From positions 25,632-89,631 of the forward strand of contig JBGTSJ010000024.1 of NCBI GenBank assembly GCA_041940305.1: a DNA stretch of 64,000 nt. Reading direction: 5' to 3'. Source of the stretch: JBGTSJ01 sp041940305 (GTDB taxonomy: Bacteria > Planctomycetota > Planctomycetia > Planctomycetales > Planctomycetaceae). Position 1 is the first letter of the stretch. Each line of letters begins with the position of its first letter. Below are positions 16,980 to 25,674 of this stretch, piece after piece. Both the position numbers and the translations under genes were made by a program. Below the pieces are notes generated by a model that had not been told where the DNA came from, ran no database searches, and saw nothing but the letters and a program-made list of their open reading frames with translations.

Positions 16980-17663
16980 ATGGCTCACGTTACGTTTCAA
17001 ATTCTGGACGGACTCGAGCGGGGTGAGATCCTGCGGGATCTGCCGACGCCGGTCAGCATCGGCCGGGAGGAGGACAATCAGGTTCGGCTGAACGATGAGC
17101 GCGTCAGTCGTTTTCATGCGAAGGTGCAGGAGGACGACGGACGGATCATTCTGACGGACCTGGAGAGCACAAACGGGACGCGGGTGAACGGGCACGCGGT
17201 GAAGATGCGCGTCCTGCAGCTGGGCGACCAGGTGCTGATCGGCCGCTGCCTGCTGTTGTACGGCAGCCCGGAGGAGATCGCGGCGAGATCCCGCAACGGT
17301 CAGCATCGCCAGCAGTGGCCCCAGGGGGATCAGACGGTGGCATCGCGGCCCGATTCGGAGGCGGGTCTCGAACCTCCGTTCCCGGATGATGACGAGTTGA
17401 CCGAGGATCCGTTTCCGCACGGTCCGCCGGAGTTGCCGCAGCATCTTTCAGCCGTGCAGGCGGCGCAGCTCTCTGACCTGTGCTCGTACGTGCACTCCCG
17501 GATCCTGCGCGTGCTGCTCTCGGCCGAGGAGGAGGTCGGCGCGCAGCCCGGGGACGAACACGAGCGGATGATGATTACGCCGGAAGCCTGGCACGAGCTG
17601 CAGCAGCTGCAGATGCAGTTGTCGACGTATCTGAAGGGGATTGCCGATCCGACGGCGTCCTGA
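16980..17663 (+). CDS. FHA-domain protein
   Basis: 227 residues. An FHA fold spans about residues 3-98 with all key phosphothreonine-binding positions: Gly28-Arg29 (IGRE), Ser43-Arg44 and His46 (VSRFHA), and Asn65-Gly66 (STNGTRVNG). The C-terminal 110 residues contain a linker and a helical segment (about 145-220) with no recognised domain. Such proteins read Ser/Thr kinase signalling, and the window encodes a large Ser/Thr kinase at 47-52 kb. Partnership with that kinase is only a possibility. I chose the ATG at 16980 because the FHA fold begins directly after it. Confidence 0.9.
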   Translation: MAHVTFQILDGLERGEILRDLPTPVSIGREEDNQVRLNDERVSRFHAKVQEDDGRIILTDLESTNGTRVNGHAVKMRVLQLGDQVLIGRCLLLYGSPEEIAARSRNGQHRQQWPQGDQTVASRPDSEAGLEPPFPDDDELTEDPFPHGPPELPQHLSAVQAAQLSDLCSYVHSRILRVLLSAEEEVGAQPGDEHERMMITPEAWHELQQLQMQLSTYLKGIADPTAS

Positions 17664-17686
17664 GTCGGCAGCCGATGCACGGCGGC

Positions 17687-18043
17687 TCACGAACCGGCGG
17701 GCTGCGATGTCAGAAAGCGTCCGCCGCTGATCGACATCCCTTTCTCGCAGGGATGGCACCATTCAATCTGCACGCGATATTCGAACTGCCGCGTCTCGCT
17801 GGCCATCCGTACGGTGACTTCGCCAGGGGGCAACAGGCCCCGGTGAACGAGTCCGATGCCGTAGCGGCTGATCTCGCGGGTCATTGCGGAAATGGTGTTG
17901 CCGCGGTACGTAATGATCTCGGCGGGGACGGCGAGTTCCAGGCGTTCCGCGACGCGGTCGTGCTCGACGTCGGATTTCCCGATGCAGTCGAGAATCGACT
18001 TGAGTTCATCCAGGGTGGGTCGCTTCCAGGGATCGCTCGACAT
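17687..18043 (-). CDS. PilZ-domain protein
   Basis: 118 residues. After a short helical N-terminus comes a PilZ-like beta barrel: RVAERLELAVPAEI (RxxxR-type arginines around residues 30-35), then TREISRYGIGLVH, matching the (D/N)xSxxG second motif with Glu in place of Asp. PilZ domains bind cyclic-di-GMP and control motility, exopolysaccharide or enzymes. The substitution in the second motif makes actual c-di-GMP binding uncertain. It is convergent with the FHA gene (23 bp apart). Confidence 0.75.
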   Translation of the reverse strand: MSSDPWKRPTLDELKSILDCIGKSDVEHDRVAERLELAVPAEIITYRGNTISAMTREISRYGIGLVHRGLLPPGEVTVRMASETRQFEYRVQIEWCHPCEKGMSISGGRFLTSQPAGS

Positions 18044-18353
18044 AGGGGGTCAGATGGCTCGTGCGCGAGTCGCGATTCAACCCCGTCCGCAGGGTCAGAA
18101 GCTGTGCTTGGCCGCTTCCGAGGCGTGCGGTCCTTCATCGGGGGTGGTCCCGGGAACTATAGGACACGCAACACGGCCCGGCGGGCGAAATTGACCCCCA
18201 GTGCGGGGCGGGGGCTGTCCAAACGCAGGGGCGCCCTGCGGCGGCATTGGCGCAGGCCGAAGTCGTGCGAAGCGGACCGGCCAATCGAGTCGGTGTGACA
18301 GTCACTCCCATCCGCACGATCGCCCGGATCGTGCCAATCGCACGCTGGCGGTC
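18044..18353. other. intergenic region without a supported gene
   Basis: 310 bp upstream of the minus-strand PilZ gene and downstream of the large lipoprotein gene. It should contain the PilZ promoter. I see no clear promoter, terminator or repeat. Confidence 0.45.
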
Positions 18354-19955
18354 TCAGGCCGGAGTCATAGTGCGCCCGCGCCGCACTCTGACGAGCACGG
18401 CTCCGGCAAACAGGGCGACGGCGCCGAAGACCCACCATGTCATGCCGCCGCGGCGCTGCCTGGTTTCGGCACGATCGGAGCGGCCCGGCTCTGCGACGCG
18501 GCGGTGCTCGGCTCCGACATCGAGGGGAGGAGGAGGCGCGACTGAGGACGGCGCACTGGCATCGGACTCACGAATCAGGGCCGGTCCCGACAGCGACGGT
18601 CCAGAGAGGGACGATGTTTCCGGCCTGCCCAACCAGAGGCTCCCGGCGTGGGGCTCGAGGCGGCGGGGGAGCCGATCGCCGGATGTGGAATCCTCTGCCG
18701 GCGCCTTCAAGACGGCATGTTCCACGGGCTCCGGAGCTCGCCGGAACGGTGCGGGGGACGTATCCACCACGGCCAGCGAAACAGGCGTGTTGGCCTTGAC
18801 GCCGCGCCATTCGTGCACCGGCGGGAAGGCTTCGTCGAAACCGAGTGACGGAGCCGCCGGCCGTTGCGGCGCAATCGCAGCGACCTCTGCGGACGGCGGA
18901 GCGTGCGTTCCGGATTGTGGCGAAGCGGCCCCCGGGAACTGCGTGGAAGCTGCGATCGCTGGCGTCGTCGCACTCACTTCGCTGGCGGGATTCTGGCTGG
19001 CGTTGGGACCAATTGAAATCTCGCCGAACGGATCGCGTCGCGGAGCCGTCTGCATCTTCTCGGCAAGGCGGCGGGCCAGATCAGCCGGTTGCTCCTGCTG
19101 CGGCGTGAAGACCAGCTGCTCACGATCGGCCAGACGCTCGGCGAGAATCGCCGCATGATACGCCTCATGCAGAGCGCCCTGTCCTTCATGACGGCGCGCT
19201 TCGGCGAGTAACGCGTCGACCTGAGTTCGCAGCGAGTCCGCTGCGGCGGGAGGTGGGGCAGACGCCTGGGGAGCCGGCACGGGGTCAGCAGGCGGCCCCG
19301 CCGCCTCGGCCTGTGCAAAGGCGGGCGTCTGATAGCCGGTCGTTGTCGATCCGGCGGGCGCCGGCGTATTCGATTCGCGCGCCCATTCCGGAGTATCGGC
19401 CGCGGGCGTGGGAGCGACACTGACGCGGGCGGGTGCAGAGTCCGCACGAACTGGCTTTTCGGACTCCAACATCTTCCACAGGTCGGCGTCGGACAGTTTC
19501 TGCTGTCCAGTCGCGCGTGAGTCGCCGGATGACTCCCGGGATGTCTCGCTCAGCGACGAGCGGGTTACCGTTCGTGTGGCGTCGTCCCGCCGCGCGGCCG
19601 GCTTCTCTGCTTCTGCCGCCAGGAAGGGATCCTGAGCGCCATCGCTCTCGGGGGTGCGGCGATCAACGAAGGCGGAAAAGATGCGTCCGTTCCGAGGTTC
19701 AGCAGTCTCCTGTTTGTCCGCCGGCTCCTCGCGCTTCATGCGCAGGAGACGGGCCAGACTGGTTGCTTCCGGACCGGAATTCACCTGCTGGACGTCACGC
19801 TGAGCGTCGGCGGCGATCTCCTCTCCGCGGGAAACTCGCGACGAGAGGTTGAAGTGGCCACCCGAGCAGCCGAGCGCGCCCAGCCCCAGGCAGAGCAGCG
19901 CGGCGGGAGCGTGGTGCTTGAAATACTCGCGAAACAGCGTCCTGCGGGGAGTCAT
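18354..19955 (-). CDS. large proline/alanine-rich lipoprotein with C-terminal membrane helix
   Basis: 533 residues from the ATG at 19955. The N-terminus is basic (MTPRRTLFREYFKHH), then hydrophobic, with a lipobox LGALGC placing the lipidated cysteine at position 30. The bulk (about 100-490) is disordered-looking sequence rich in Ala, Pro, Ser and Glu. One helical patch (around LRTQVDALLAEARRHEGQG) could be a TPR-like or coiled segment. The end has a single membrane helix (WWVFGAVALFAGAVLVRV) with basic residues behind it. The combination of lipid anchor and C-terminal helix is unusual and could tether two membranes. No known family recognised. Confidence 0.72.
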   Translation of the reverse strand: MTPRRTLFREYFKHHAPAALLCLGLGALGCSGGHFNLSSRVSRGEEIAADAQRDVQQVNSGPEATSLARLLRMKREEPADKQETAEPRNGRIFSAFVDRRTPESDGAQDPFLAAEAEKPAARRDDATRTVTRSSLSETSRESSGDSRATGQQKLSDADLWKMLESEKPVRADSAPARVSVAPTPAADTPEWARESNTPAPAGSTTTGYQTPAFAQAEAAGPPADPVPAPQASAPPPAAADSLRTQVDALLAEARRHEGQGALHEAYHAAILAERLADREQLVFTPQQEQPADLARRLAEKMQTAPRRDPFGEISIGPNASQNPASEVSATTPAIAASTQFPGAASPQSGTHAPPSAEVAAIAPQRPAAPSLGFDEAFPPVHEWRGVKANTPVSLAVVDTSPAPFRRAPEPVEHAVLKAPAEDSTSGDRLPRRLEPHAGSLWLGRPETSSLSGPSLSGPALIRESDASAPSSVAPPPPLDVGAEHRRVAEPGRSDRAETRQRRGGMTWWVFGAVALFAGAVLVRVRRGRTMTPA

Positions 19956-20341
19956 GGGCGTACTTCCGTCCGTGGAAGCAGCGACAGCGGCTCCAGACCC
20001 GCGCGGCCGCACAGGGAATCCGTCCCCATGAAGTCCGGGCGAGCAATTAGGAGAAGTCCGGCAGGCGGGAATGGCGAAAGAGCAACGCGCTCCAGCGGCC
20101 CGGATGACCATATCCCCCCTGGAACCGGGTCAACCGCGTCGTGCGAAAACCGTGAAGACTGGGTCGTCTCCCGTCGTATCGGCGGGTCTGGCGGGACGAC
20201 GTGAAGCGATTCCTCCGGACGTGCGCGGTTTACCGCGCTTGCCGGGTCTACCGGCGTTAACGCTTGCCACCCCTCCGCAATGTGCGAAACAAGGCCTCGA
20301 TGTGACGGAATCGAGGGGTGCCAGACAGGGCGATCGAGAAC
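19956..20341. other. intergenic region without a supported gene
   Basis: 386 bp between two minus-strand genes, containing the 5' region of the lipoprotein gene. I found no convincing promoter box, RNA structure or repeat. The open frames across it are antisense shadows. Confidence 0.45.
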
Positions 20342-21580
20342 TCAGCGGGGGTGCGGCGTCAGATTGACGTTGTCGATCCAGAGTGATCCGGTCGCACCGT
20401 TGAGGCCGACCTGGACGATCGCCTCGCGCGTCGAGGCGGGGACTGCGATCCGCTCCGCCACCGACTGCCAGTTCTGCGACTCCGCCAGCCACGGGCCGAT
20501 CGATTGCTGGCCGATCGGTTGCCGCCGCTGATCGAAGAAGTGAATGATCAGCTGCGGCGATTCCCCCGGACCCGGTCCGCGGCGGACCTGCTCCACCTTG
20601 ATGTTCAGGCTCAGGGTGATCTGGGGGACCTGTGTGCCGTCGAGCGCGAGTCCTTGGAGGATGTGCGATGTGCGGCCCGGATCGGAGTTCTCGAACACCA
20701 GGTAGTTGCTCCCCTGCGGCGCGCCCGAGTCCTCGATGCGGGTGCGCCGCTGGTAGTGCCAGCCTGTGGCGAGTCCGTCGTCGCGCAGATTCTCGAATCC
20801 GCCGTTGACGAGTTCCGGGCGGCGAGGGTCCGGTTGGACGGAGCGTTCATGCTCGGATCGCCCGGTCATCGGCACGAACAACGTGGGGAGCAACTCGGTG
20901 GTGACCAGCTGGCCGTCCTTCTTCTCCAGCAGATGAAAGACCTGCTGATACCGCTCGCCAAGCGGAATGATCATCCGGCCCCCGTCCTTCAACTGATCCA
21001 CCAGCGGCTGGGGGACCGCTTCGGGCGAGCAGGTGACGATGATCTTGTCGAAGGGCGCATGCTCCTCCCAACCCTCGTAGCCGTCTCCCACCGTCGTGTG
21101 CACGTTGTCGCAGTCGAGCTGCTTGAGGATCTTCTCGGCGTTGCGGCCCAGTTGCGGAATGATCTCGATGCTGTATACCTCGGCGACCAGGCTGGAGAGC
21201 ACGGCCGCCTGATAGCCGCTCCCCGTGCCGATTTCGAGCACGCGGTCCTCCGGCTGGGGATCGAGCACCTGCGTCATATAGGCGACGATGAACGGCGGTG
21301 AGATGGTCTGCTTGAATCCGATATCGAGCGCCTGATCAAAGTAGGCCAGCTGCCGCAGGTTCGAGCGGACAAACAGATGCCGCGGGACGCTCCGCATCGA
21401 TTCCAGCACGCGTTCGTTCGTGATTCCTTCATCGGCCAGATCCTCGTTGACCATCTTCAGCCGCAGGGCCAGATACGGGTCCCGCGCCTGGGCGGGAAGC
21501 CGGTCCGCCAGCGCGGACATCAGGATCAGTGCCGCGAGGATGCGGGACGCCAAAGCAGGAATGCAGACACGGCGCGGCAT
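20342..21580 (-). CDS. secreted protein-L-isoaspartate O-methyltransferase with CBM-like C-terminal domain
   Basis: 412 residues. A signal peptide (about 1-32: basic start, then ILAALILMSALA, ending PAQA) precedes a PCMT domain (about 35-240). That domain has the TISPPFIVAYM segment (about 92-102), SAM motif I VLEIGTGSGY (114-123) and the GGRMIIPLG strand (about 200-208). PCMT transfers a methyl group from SAM to damaged isoaspartate residues. The C-terminal 155 residues (ELVNGGFE through GSLWIDNVNLTP) look like a jelly-roll carbohydrate-binding or galactose-binding-like domain. Export of a SAM-dependent enzyme is odd, because SAM is cytoplasmic. The ATG at 21580 has GGAGAG upstream. Confidence 0.88.
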   Translation of the reverse strand: MPRRVCIPALASRILAALILMSALADRLPAQARDPYLALRLKMVNEDLADEGITNERVLESMRSVPRHLFVRSNLRQLAYFDQALDIGFKQTISPPFIVAYMTQVLDPQPEDRVLEIGTGSGYQAAVLSSLVAEVYSIEIIPQLGRNAEKILKQLDCDNVHTTVGDGYEGWEEHAPFDKIIVTCSPEAVPQPLVDQLKDGGRMIIPLGERYQQVFHLLEKKDGQLVTTELLPTLFVPMTGRSEHERSVQPDPRRPELVNGGFENLRDDGLATGWHYQRRTRIEDSGAPQGSNYLVFENSDPGRTSHILQGLALDGTQVPQITLSLNIKVEQVRRGPGPGESPQLIIHFFDQRRQPIGQQSIGPWLAESQNWQSVAERIAVPASTREAIVQVGLNGATGSLWIDNVNLTPHPR

Positions 21581-21796
21581 GAAAGCTCTCCGCGGACGAA
21601 ATCGGACGGGCACAGGGGGAGTATACAAGGCAATGCGGAATCACGGCCAGAAGAGTTGTGGATGGCGCGGGCTCCCCACTGCCCGATCGCGCTCGCCGCA
21701 GGAACGTCAGTGTCATCGAATCCCGGCGTCGCCTAGAATCCCGATGCTTGGGCGGACCAGGAGTGTCGCCCGCTCAGTCCGGCGAGGGATGCAGAC

Positions 21797-22630
21797 GTGC
21801 CTGAGAACCCCATTTCGTTCGACCAGTACCGTTGCGGCCAAGGCCAGCCGCTGCTGTTTATCGCAGGGCCGTGCGTCATCGAGAATGAAGAGCTGATCAC
21901 CCGCGTCTCCGGCGAACTGGCGGAACTCGCGGCTCGGGAGAAGCTGCAACTGGTCTTCAAGTCGAGCTTCGACAAGGCGAACCGCACCAGCATCAAAAGC
22001 TTCCGGGGACCGGGGCTTGAAAAGGGACTGGAGATTCTGGCTCGAGTCCGCGAGAAGACCGGCCTGCCCGTGACGACGGACATCCACGCCGTCGAGCATG
22101 CGGCCCCGGCGGCCCAAGTCTGCCGCATCCTGCAGATCCCGGCGTTTCTGGCGAGGCAGACCGATCTCGTGGCGGCCGCCGCGGAATCCGCCGCCCGGCA
22201 CGATGGAATCGTGAACGTGAAGAAGCCGCAGTTCGTCGCGCCCGAGGACGTCGTCCATGCGGTGCGGAAGTGCGAAGAGGCGGGGAGCCGCCGCGTGATG
22301 CTCACTGAGCGCGGGACCACGTTTGGATACGGCCGGCTGGTGAATGACATGCAGTCGATTCCCACGATGCAGAAACTCGGCACGCCGGTGATCTTCGATG
22401 CGACGCACAGCGTGCAGCGTCCCGGCGGCAGCACGACCGGCGGCGCCCGGGAGATGATCATCCCACTGGCCAGGGCTGCGGTCGCCGCCGGCTGCGACGG
22501 GGTGTTCATCGAGACCCATCCGGATCCCGACAAGGCGCTGAGCGACGGGCCCAACATGCTGCCACTGGCCGAATTGCCGCAGCTTCTCCGGCAATTGACG
22601 CGGATTCGCGAACTGGTGCTGAGCTTCTGA
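21797..22630 (+). CDS. kdsA: 3-deoxy-8-phosphooctulonate synthase (KDO-8-P synthase)
   Basis: Condenses phosphoenolpyruvate with arabinose-5-phosphate to make KDO-8-phosphate for the lipopolysaccharide core. The 277 residues match the family along the full TIM barrel: FKSSFDKANR (54-63), GPGLEKGL, IPAFLARQTDL, NVKKPQF and ETHPDPDKALSDGP. Cys26 in AGPCVIE with His204, Glu239 and Asp250 are the metal ligands of the metal-dependent class, unlike the E. coli enzyme that has Asn at this place. The GTG at 21797 fits the family start, with GAGGG upstream; a nearby ATG at 21789 is out of frame. It supports a diderm envelope. Confidence 0.96.
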   Translation: MPENPISFDQYRCGQGQPLLFIAGPCVIENEELITRVSGELAELAAREKLQLVFKSSFDKANRTSIKSFRGPGLEKGLEILARVREKTGLPVTTDIHAVEHAAPAAQVCRILQIPAFLARQTDLVAAAAESAARHDGIVNVKKPQFVAPEDVVHAVRKCEEAGSRRVMLTERGTTFGYGRLVNDMQSIPTMQKLGTPVIFDATHSVQRPGGSTTGGAREMIIPLARAAVAAGCDGVFIETHPDPDKALSDGPNMLPLAELPQLLRQLTRIRELVLSF

Positions 22631-22805
22631 ACGGAGCCCGCCGCTCCGGAGGCCGGCCCCCGGCAGATTTCCGCCTGCCTGTGCGATGAGGCGGTGGGCG
22701 TCGATTTCTTCGCGTGGACTTCATCCGTCGCGTTCTGGTCACCGCCCATGACGGGCCCTACACTGGCCGTGTTGTCCTTCATTCCCTGTTTTCACCGTCT
22801 GATCC

Positions 22806-24431
22806 ATGTCGCAGTCAGCCACCGATCCGTCGTCGTCCCGCTGGCGGATCTGGGCCGCCGTGGGAGGCGGCCTGTTGATTCTGATCCTGCTGTTCCTGGC
22901 CGGAGGGGGAGGGTCCGATCCGGGAACCGCGACGATCAGCGAAGATGAGGACAACGCCCGAGCCGAGATCGAACTCCGCCGCCAGCTGGCCGAAACGCTG
23001 GACGGCCTCCGCCCCGAACGGATCGGCGTCAGCGCGACACTTGAAGGTCAGGTCGACGATCTGAACCTGTGGTGGGTCGACTACTCGGAATCCGCCGGCG
23101 TCGAGATGCCGGCCGGGACGGCGGACGCCGTCATGGGCTGGCTGGGGGACGAGGCCGCACAGCAGGCGGCGGCGGACCGCTTCGATGTCCGCGACGCCGC
23201 GCACATCCGCGACGCGCTGATGTTCCGCGCGATCGCCGAGTCGATCGTCGCCTCGGCCGATGACGACCTGCAGCGGACCGTCAACGCGTTCGACTTCGTC
23301 ATGCGGCACGTCTCGCTGCTGAATCGGACGGATGCGGATCCGGCGATGACGGCCTTCGAGGTTCTGTTGCTGGGGCGCGGCAATGCGTCCGAGCGGGCAT
23401 GGGCATTCGTGGAGATCCTTCGGCAACTTGAGATCGACGCCGTCATTCTGCAGCATCCGACATCCGCGAAGTCGTTGCTGGTCGGGGCCGTCGTACCAGA
23501 TTCGGGCGTCCATCTGTTCGATCCCGAACTGGGGCTGCCCGTGCCCGCCGCTGCATCCGACGCCGGCATACTTCCAGGACAGCCTGCGACGCTGGAAGCC
23601 GCCCGTGCGGATGACTCGCTGCTGCGGCAATTCGACATTCCGGATGGGAGGACATACGTCTGGTCGTCTGAGTCGCTCTCCACGGCGGAGGTTCAGTTCG
23701 TCACTTCGGCGGCGTGGTCGGCTCCGCGGATGCAAATCACCCAGGCGGCGCTTCCGGAAGAGTATGCGGCCATCTTGTACGACGGCGTTGTGGAGAGCGA
23801 GTCAGGTCGAGAGCCTCTCGATGAACGGATCGCGGACGCGGGTCAAAACGGACTCTGGCCGGCGGATGCGTTGCGTGCGTGGCCGTTTCCCGAACAGCGT
23901 GCGGCGGCCTTCTTCGCTGCGGGCGGAGAACAGACGCCGGCACTCCAATCGATGTTCCGAATCATTCGCGGCCCGCGCATCCTGCGGAAACAGATCATCG
24001 ATGGTCGCGACCAGATCGTCGAGACCGACTCTCCACAGCCGCTTCGGGCCGTGCGCGTGCTGCACATGCGGGGTGAACTGCAGGACGCGCTGACGGCGTA
24101 CGGAACGATCCGCTCGGCGCCCCCGCAACTGGGGTCGAACGTTTTTGCCCGGGAAGAGAGCGTGTACTGGATCGCTGTCTGCCAGTACGAACTGGGGCGG
24201 TACGATGCGGCCGTCAACACGCTTGTGCTGTATCTCCGCGACTATCCGGGGGGGGGCTGGGTCCAGTCGTCCCTTTCGCTGCTGGCGCTGTGCGAAATGA
24301 GTCGCGGGCAATCGGCGGCGGCCGTCGAGGTGCTGCAGACATCGGCCGGAGAAACGCCGACGCTGCGCGAATCGTTCCTCATCCGCCGCTGGCAGTCCGC
24401 GGCGGAGACGTCATCTTCCGCGACCGAATGA
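22806..24431 (+). CDS. membrane-anchored transglutaminase-like/TPR protein, likely inactive
   Basis: 541 residues. An N-terminal membrane helix (about 13-33, IWAAVGGGLLILILLFLAGG) is followed by a periplasmic-type region. Residues about 130-250 resemble a transglutaminase-like fold (FDFVMRHVSLLNR, then VLLLGRGNASERAWAFVEIL, then GVHLFDPELGLPVP). The catalytic Cys expected before ERA is absent (GRGNASERA). A TPR-like region lies near 430-520 (ESVYWIAVCQYELGRYDAAVNTLVLYL). It may be a scaffold descended from an enzyme. The domain calls rest on pattern only. It follows kdsA by 175 bp. Confidence 0.7.
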   Translation: MSQSATDPSSSRWRIWAAVGGGLLILILLFLAGGGGSDPGTATISEDEDNARAEIELRRQLAETLDGLRPERIGVSATLEGQVDDLNLWWVDYSESAGVEMPAGTADAVMGWLGDEAAQQAAADRFDVRDAAHIRDALMFRAIAESIVASADDDLQRTVNAFDFVMRHVSLLNRTDADPAMTAFEVLLLGRGNASERAWAFVEILRQLEIDAVILQHPTSAKSLLVGAVVPDSGVHLFDPELGLPVPAAASDAGILPGQPATLEAARADDSLLRQFDIPDGRTYVWSSESLSTAEVQFVTSAAWSAPRMQITQAALPEEYAAILYDGVVESESGREPLDERIADAGQNGLWPADALRAWPFPEQRAAAFFAAGGEQTPALQSMFRIIRGPRILRKQIIDGRDQIVETDSPQPLRAVRVLHMRGELQDALTAYGTIRSAPPQLGSNVFAREESVYWIAVCQYELGRYDAAVNTLVLYLRDYPGGGWVQSSLSLLALCEMSRGQSAAAVEVLQTSAGETPTLRESFLIRRWQSAAETSSSATE

Positions 24432-24522
24432 GCGGGCCGAGGCAGTTACAAGCCGAAATCTCCGGCGGTGACGCGCAGCGCCGGCTCAGACTCATGATCG
24501 CTGTCCCCTGGTCCATCGTCGC

Positions 24523-25593
24523 ATGCTGACGTTCCTCGCGCGGCGCTGGTTTCTGATCGGCATGCTGATCTTCATGCCGGGAGGGTTCTGGCTTGGGATT
24601 TCTCTCGGCGGCGCGCGGATCGACCGGTTTCAGGAGTGGCTCGGCCCGCACGCGGCGACGGCCCTGACCGCGCTCGTGCTGTTCCTCATGTCGGTCACGC
24701 TCGACAACCGCAGGCTGCGGGCCGCGCTCAGCCGTCCCGGTCCGGTGATCTGGGCGACGGCCGTCACGTACGTTCTTATTCCGCTGGCGGCCTGGCCGTT
24801 GAGCCGCCTGCAGGTCACGTTCGATTTCACGATCGGCCTGCTCATCGCCGGAACCGTCCCCTGCACGATGGCTGCGGCCTCCGTCTGGACGCGCAAGGCG
24901 CAGGGGAACGACGCCGTCTCATTGCTGGTGACGCTCGTCACCAACAGCCTCTGCTTCCTGGTGACGCCGCTGTGGCTCACGCTGCTGGTTCCGTCTCCCG
25001 GGGGCAGCGGCCCGTCGATCGAGATGGACACGCCGGCACTGATGCAGAAGCTGGTGGTGTCGGCTTTGCTGCCGATCACCGTCGGACAACTGCTGCGCAC
25101 CGCTCCCCTGGTGGCAGCCGCGGCCGACCGGCGCAAAGTGCAGCTGGGCGTCATCGCTCAGTTGTGCATTCTACTGATCATTGCCTGGGAGTCGGTCAAG
25201 GCCGGTCCGAAGGTCTCGGGAGGGGCCGGTTCCATCGGCGGCGCCTCCGCGGTGATTGTTGCGCTCGGGTCGTGCATTGCACTGCATGTGGCGGCGATGG
25301 CGGTCGCCCATTGGGTGGCTCGAGGGTTGCGATTCGATCCGGCCGATCGGGCGGCTGTCGTGTTTGCCGCCAGCCAGAAGACCCTCCCCATCGGCGTCTA
25401 TGTCGCCGCGGCATTCTCGTCCGCCGGCGCGCCGCTCGCCGTCATTCCGATGCTGATGTACCACGCGTCCCAGTTGTTCATCGACACGGCGGTTGCCGAC
25501 CGGCTCGCGGCCGGAATGCGGGCAGCTGAGGGCTCCCCGGAGGAGGCGGCTCCAGCGGCCGCCGATCTCAACGATGAGGACGCGGCTGGCTGA
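24523..25593 (+). CDS. bile acid:sodium symporter-like (SBF superfamily) transporter
   Basis: 356 residues with nine to ten membrane helices. Features of the bile-acid/sodium symporter-like group are a conserved polar GTVPCTMAAASVWTRKAQGN segment (about 118-137) and FAASQKTLPIGVYVAAAF (about 284-301), the paired discontinuous regions that bind ions in this fold. These are the SBF-like (YfeH/PF13593) type of secondary transporter; the solute is unknown. The C-terminal 25 residues are hydrophilic. It lies 91 bp behind the transglutaminase-like gene on the same strand. Confidence 0.85.
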   Translation: MLTFLARRWFLIGMLIFMPGGFWLGISLGGARIDRFQEWLGPHAATALTALVLFLMSVTLDNRRLRAALSRPGPVIWATAVTYVLIPLAAWPLSRLQVTFDFTIGLLIAGTVPCTMAAASVWTRKAQGNDAVSLLVTLVTNSLCFLVTPLWLTLLVPSPGGSGPSIEMDTPALMQKLVVSALLPITVGQLLRTAPLVAAAADRRKVQLGVIAQLCILLIIAWESVKAGPKVSGGAGSIGGASAVIVALGSCIALHVAAMAVAHWVARGLRFDPADRAAVVFAASQKTLPIGVYVAAAFSSAGAPLAVIPMLMYHASQLFIDTAVADRLAAGMRAAEGSPEEAAPAAADLNDEDAAG

Positions 25594-25674
25594 GTCCCCC
25601 GGCGGGCGACGGGCCGGACTTGTCGCGGTAGACTGGCTCACACCTTGTCCCATTCCTGTGAGCTGCCGTTGCCG

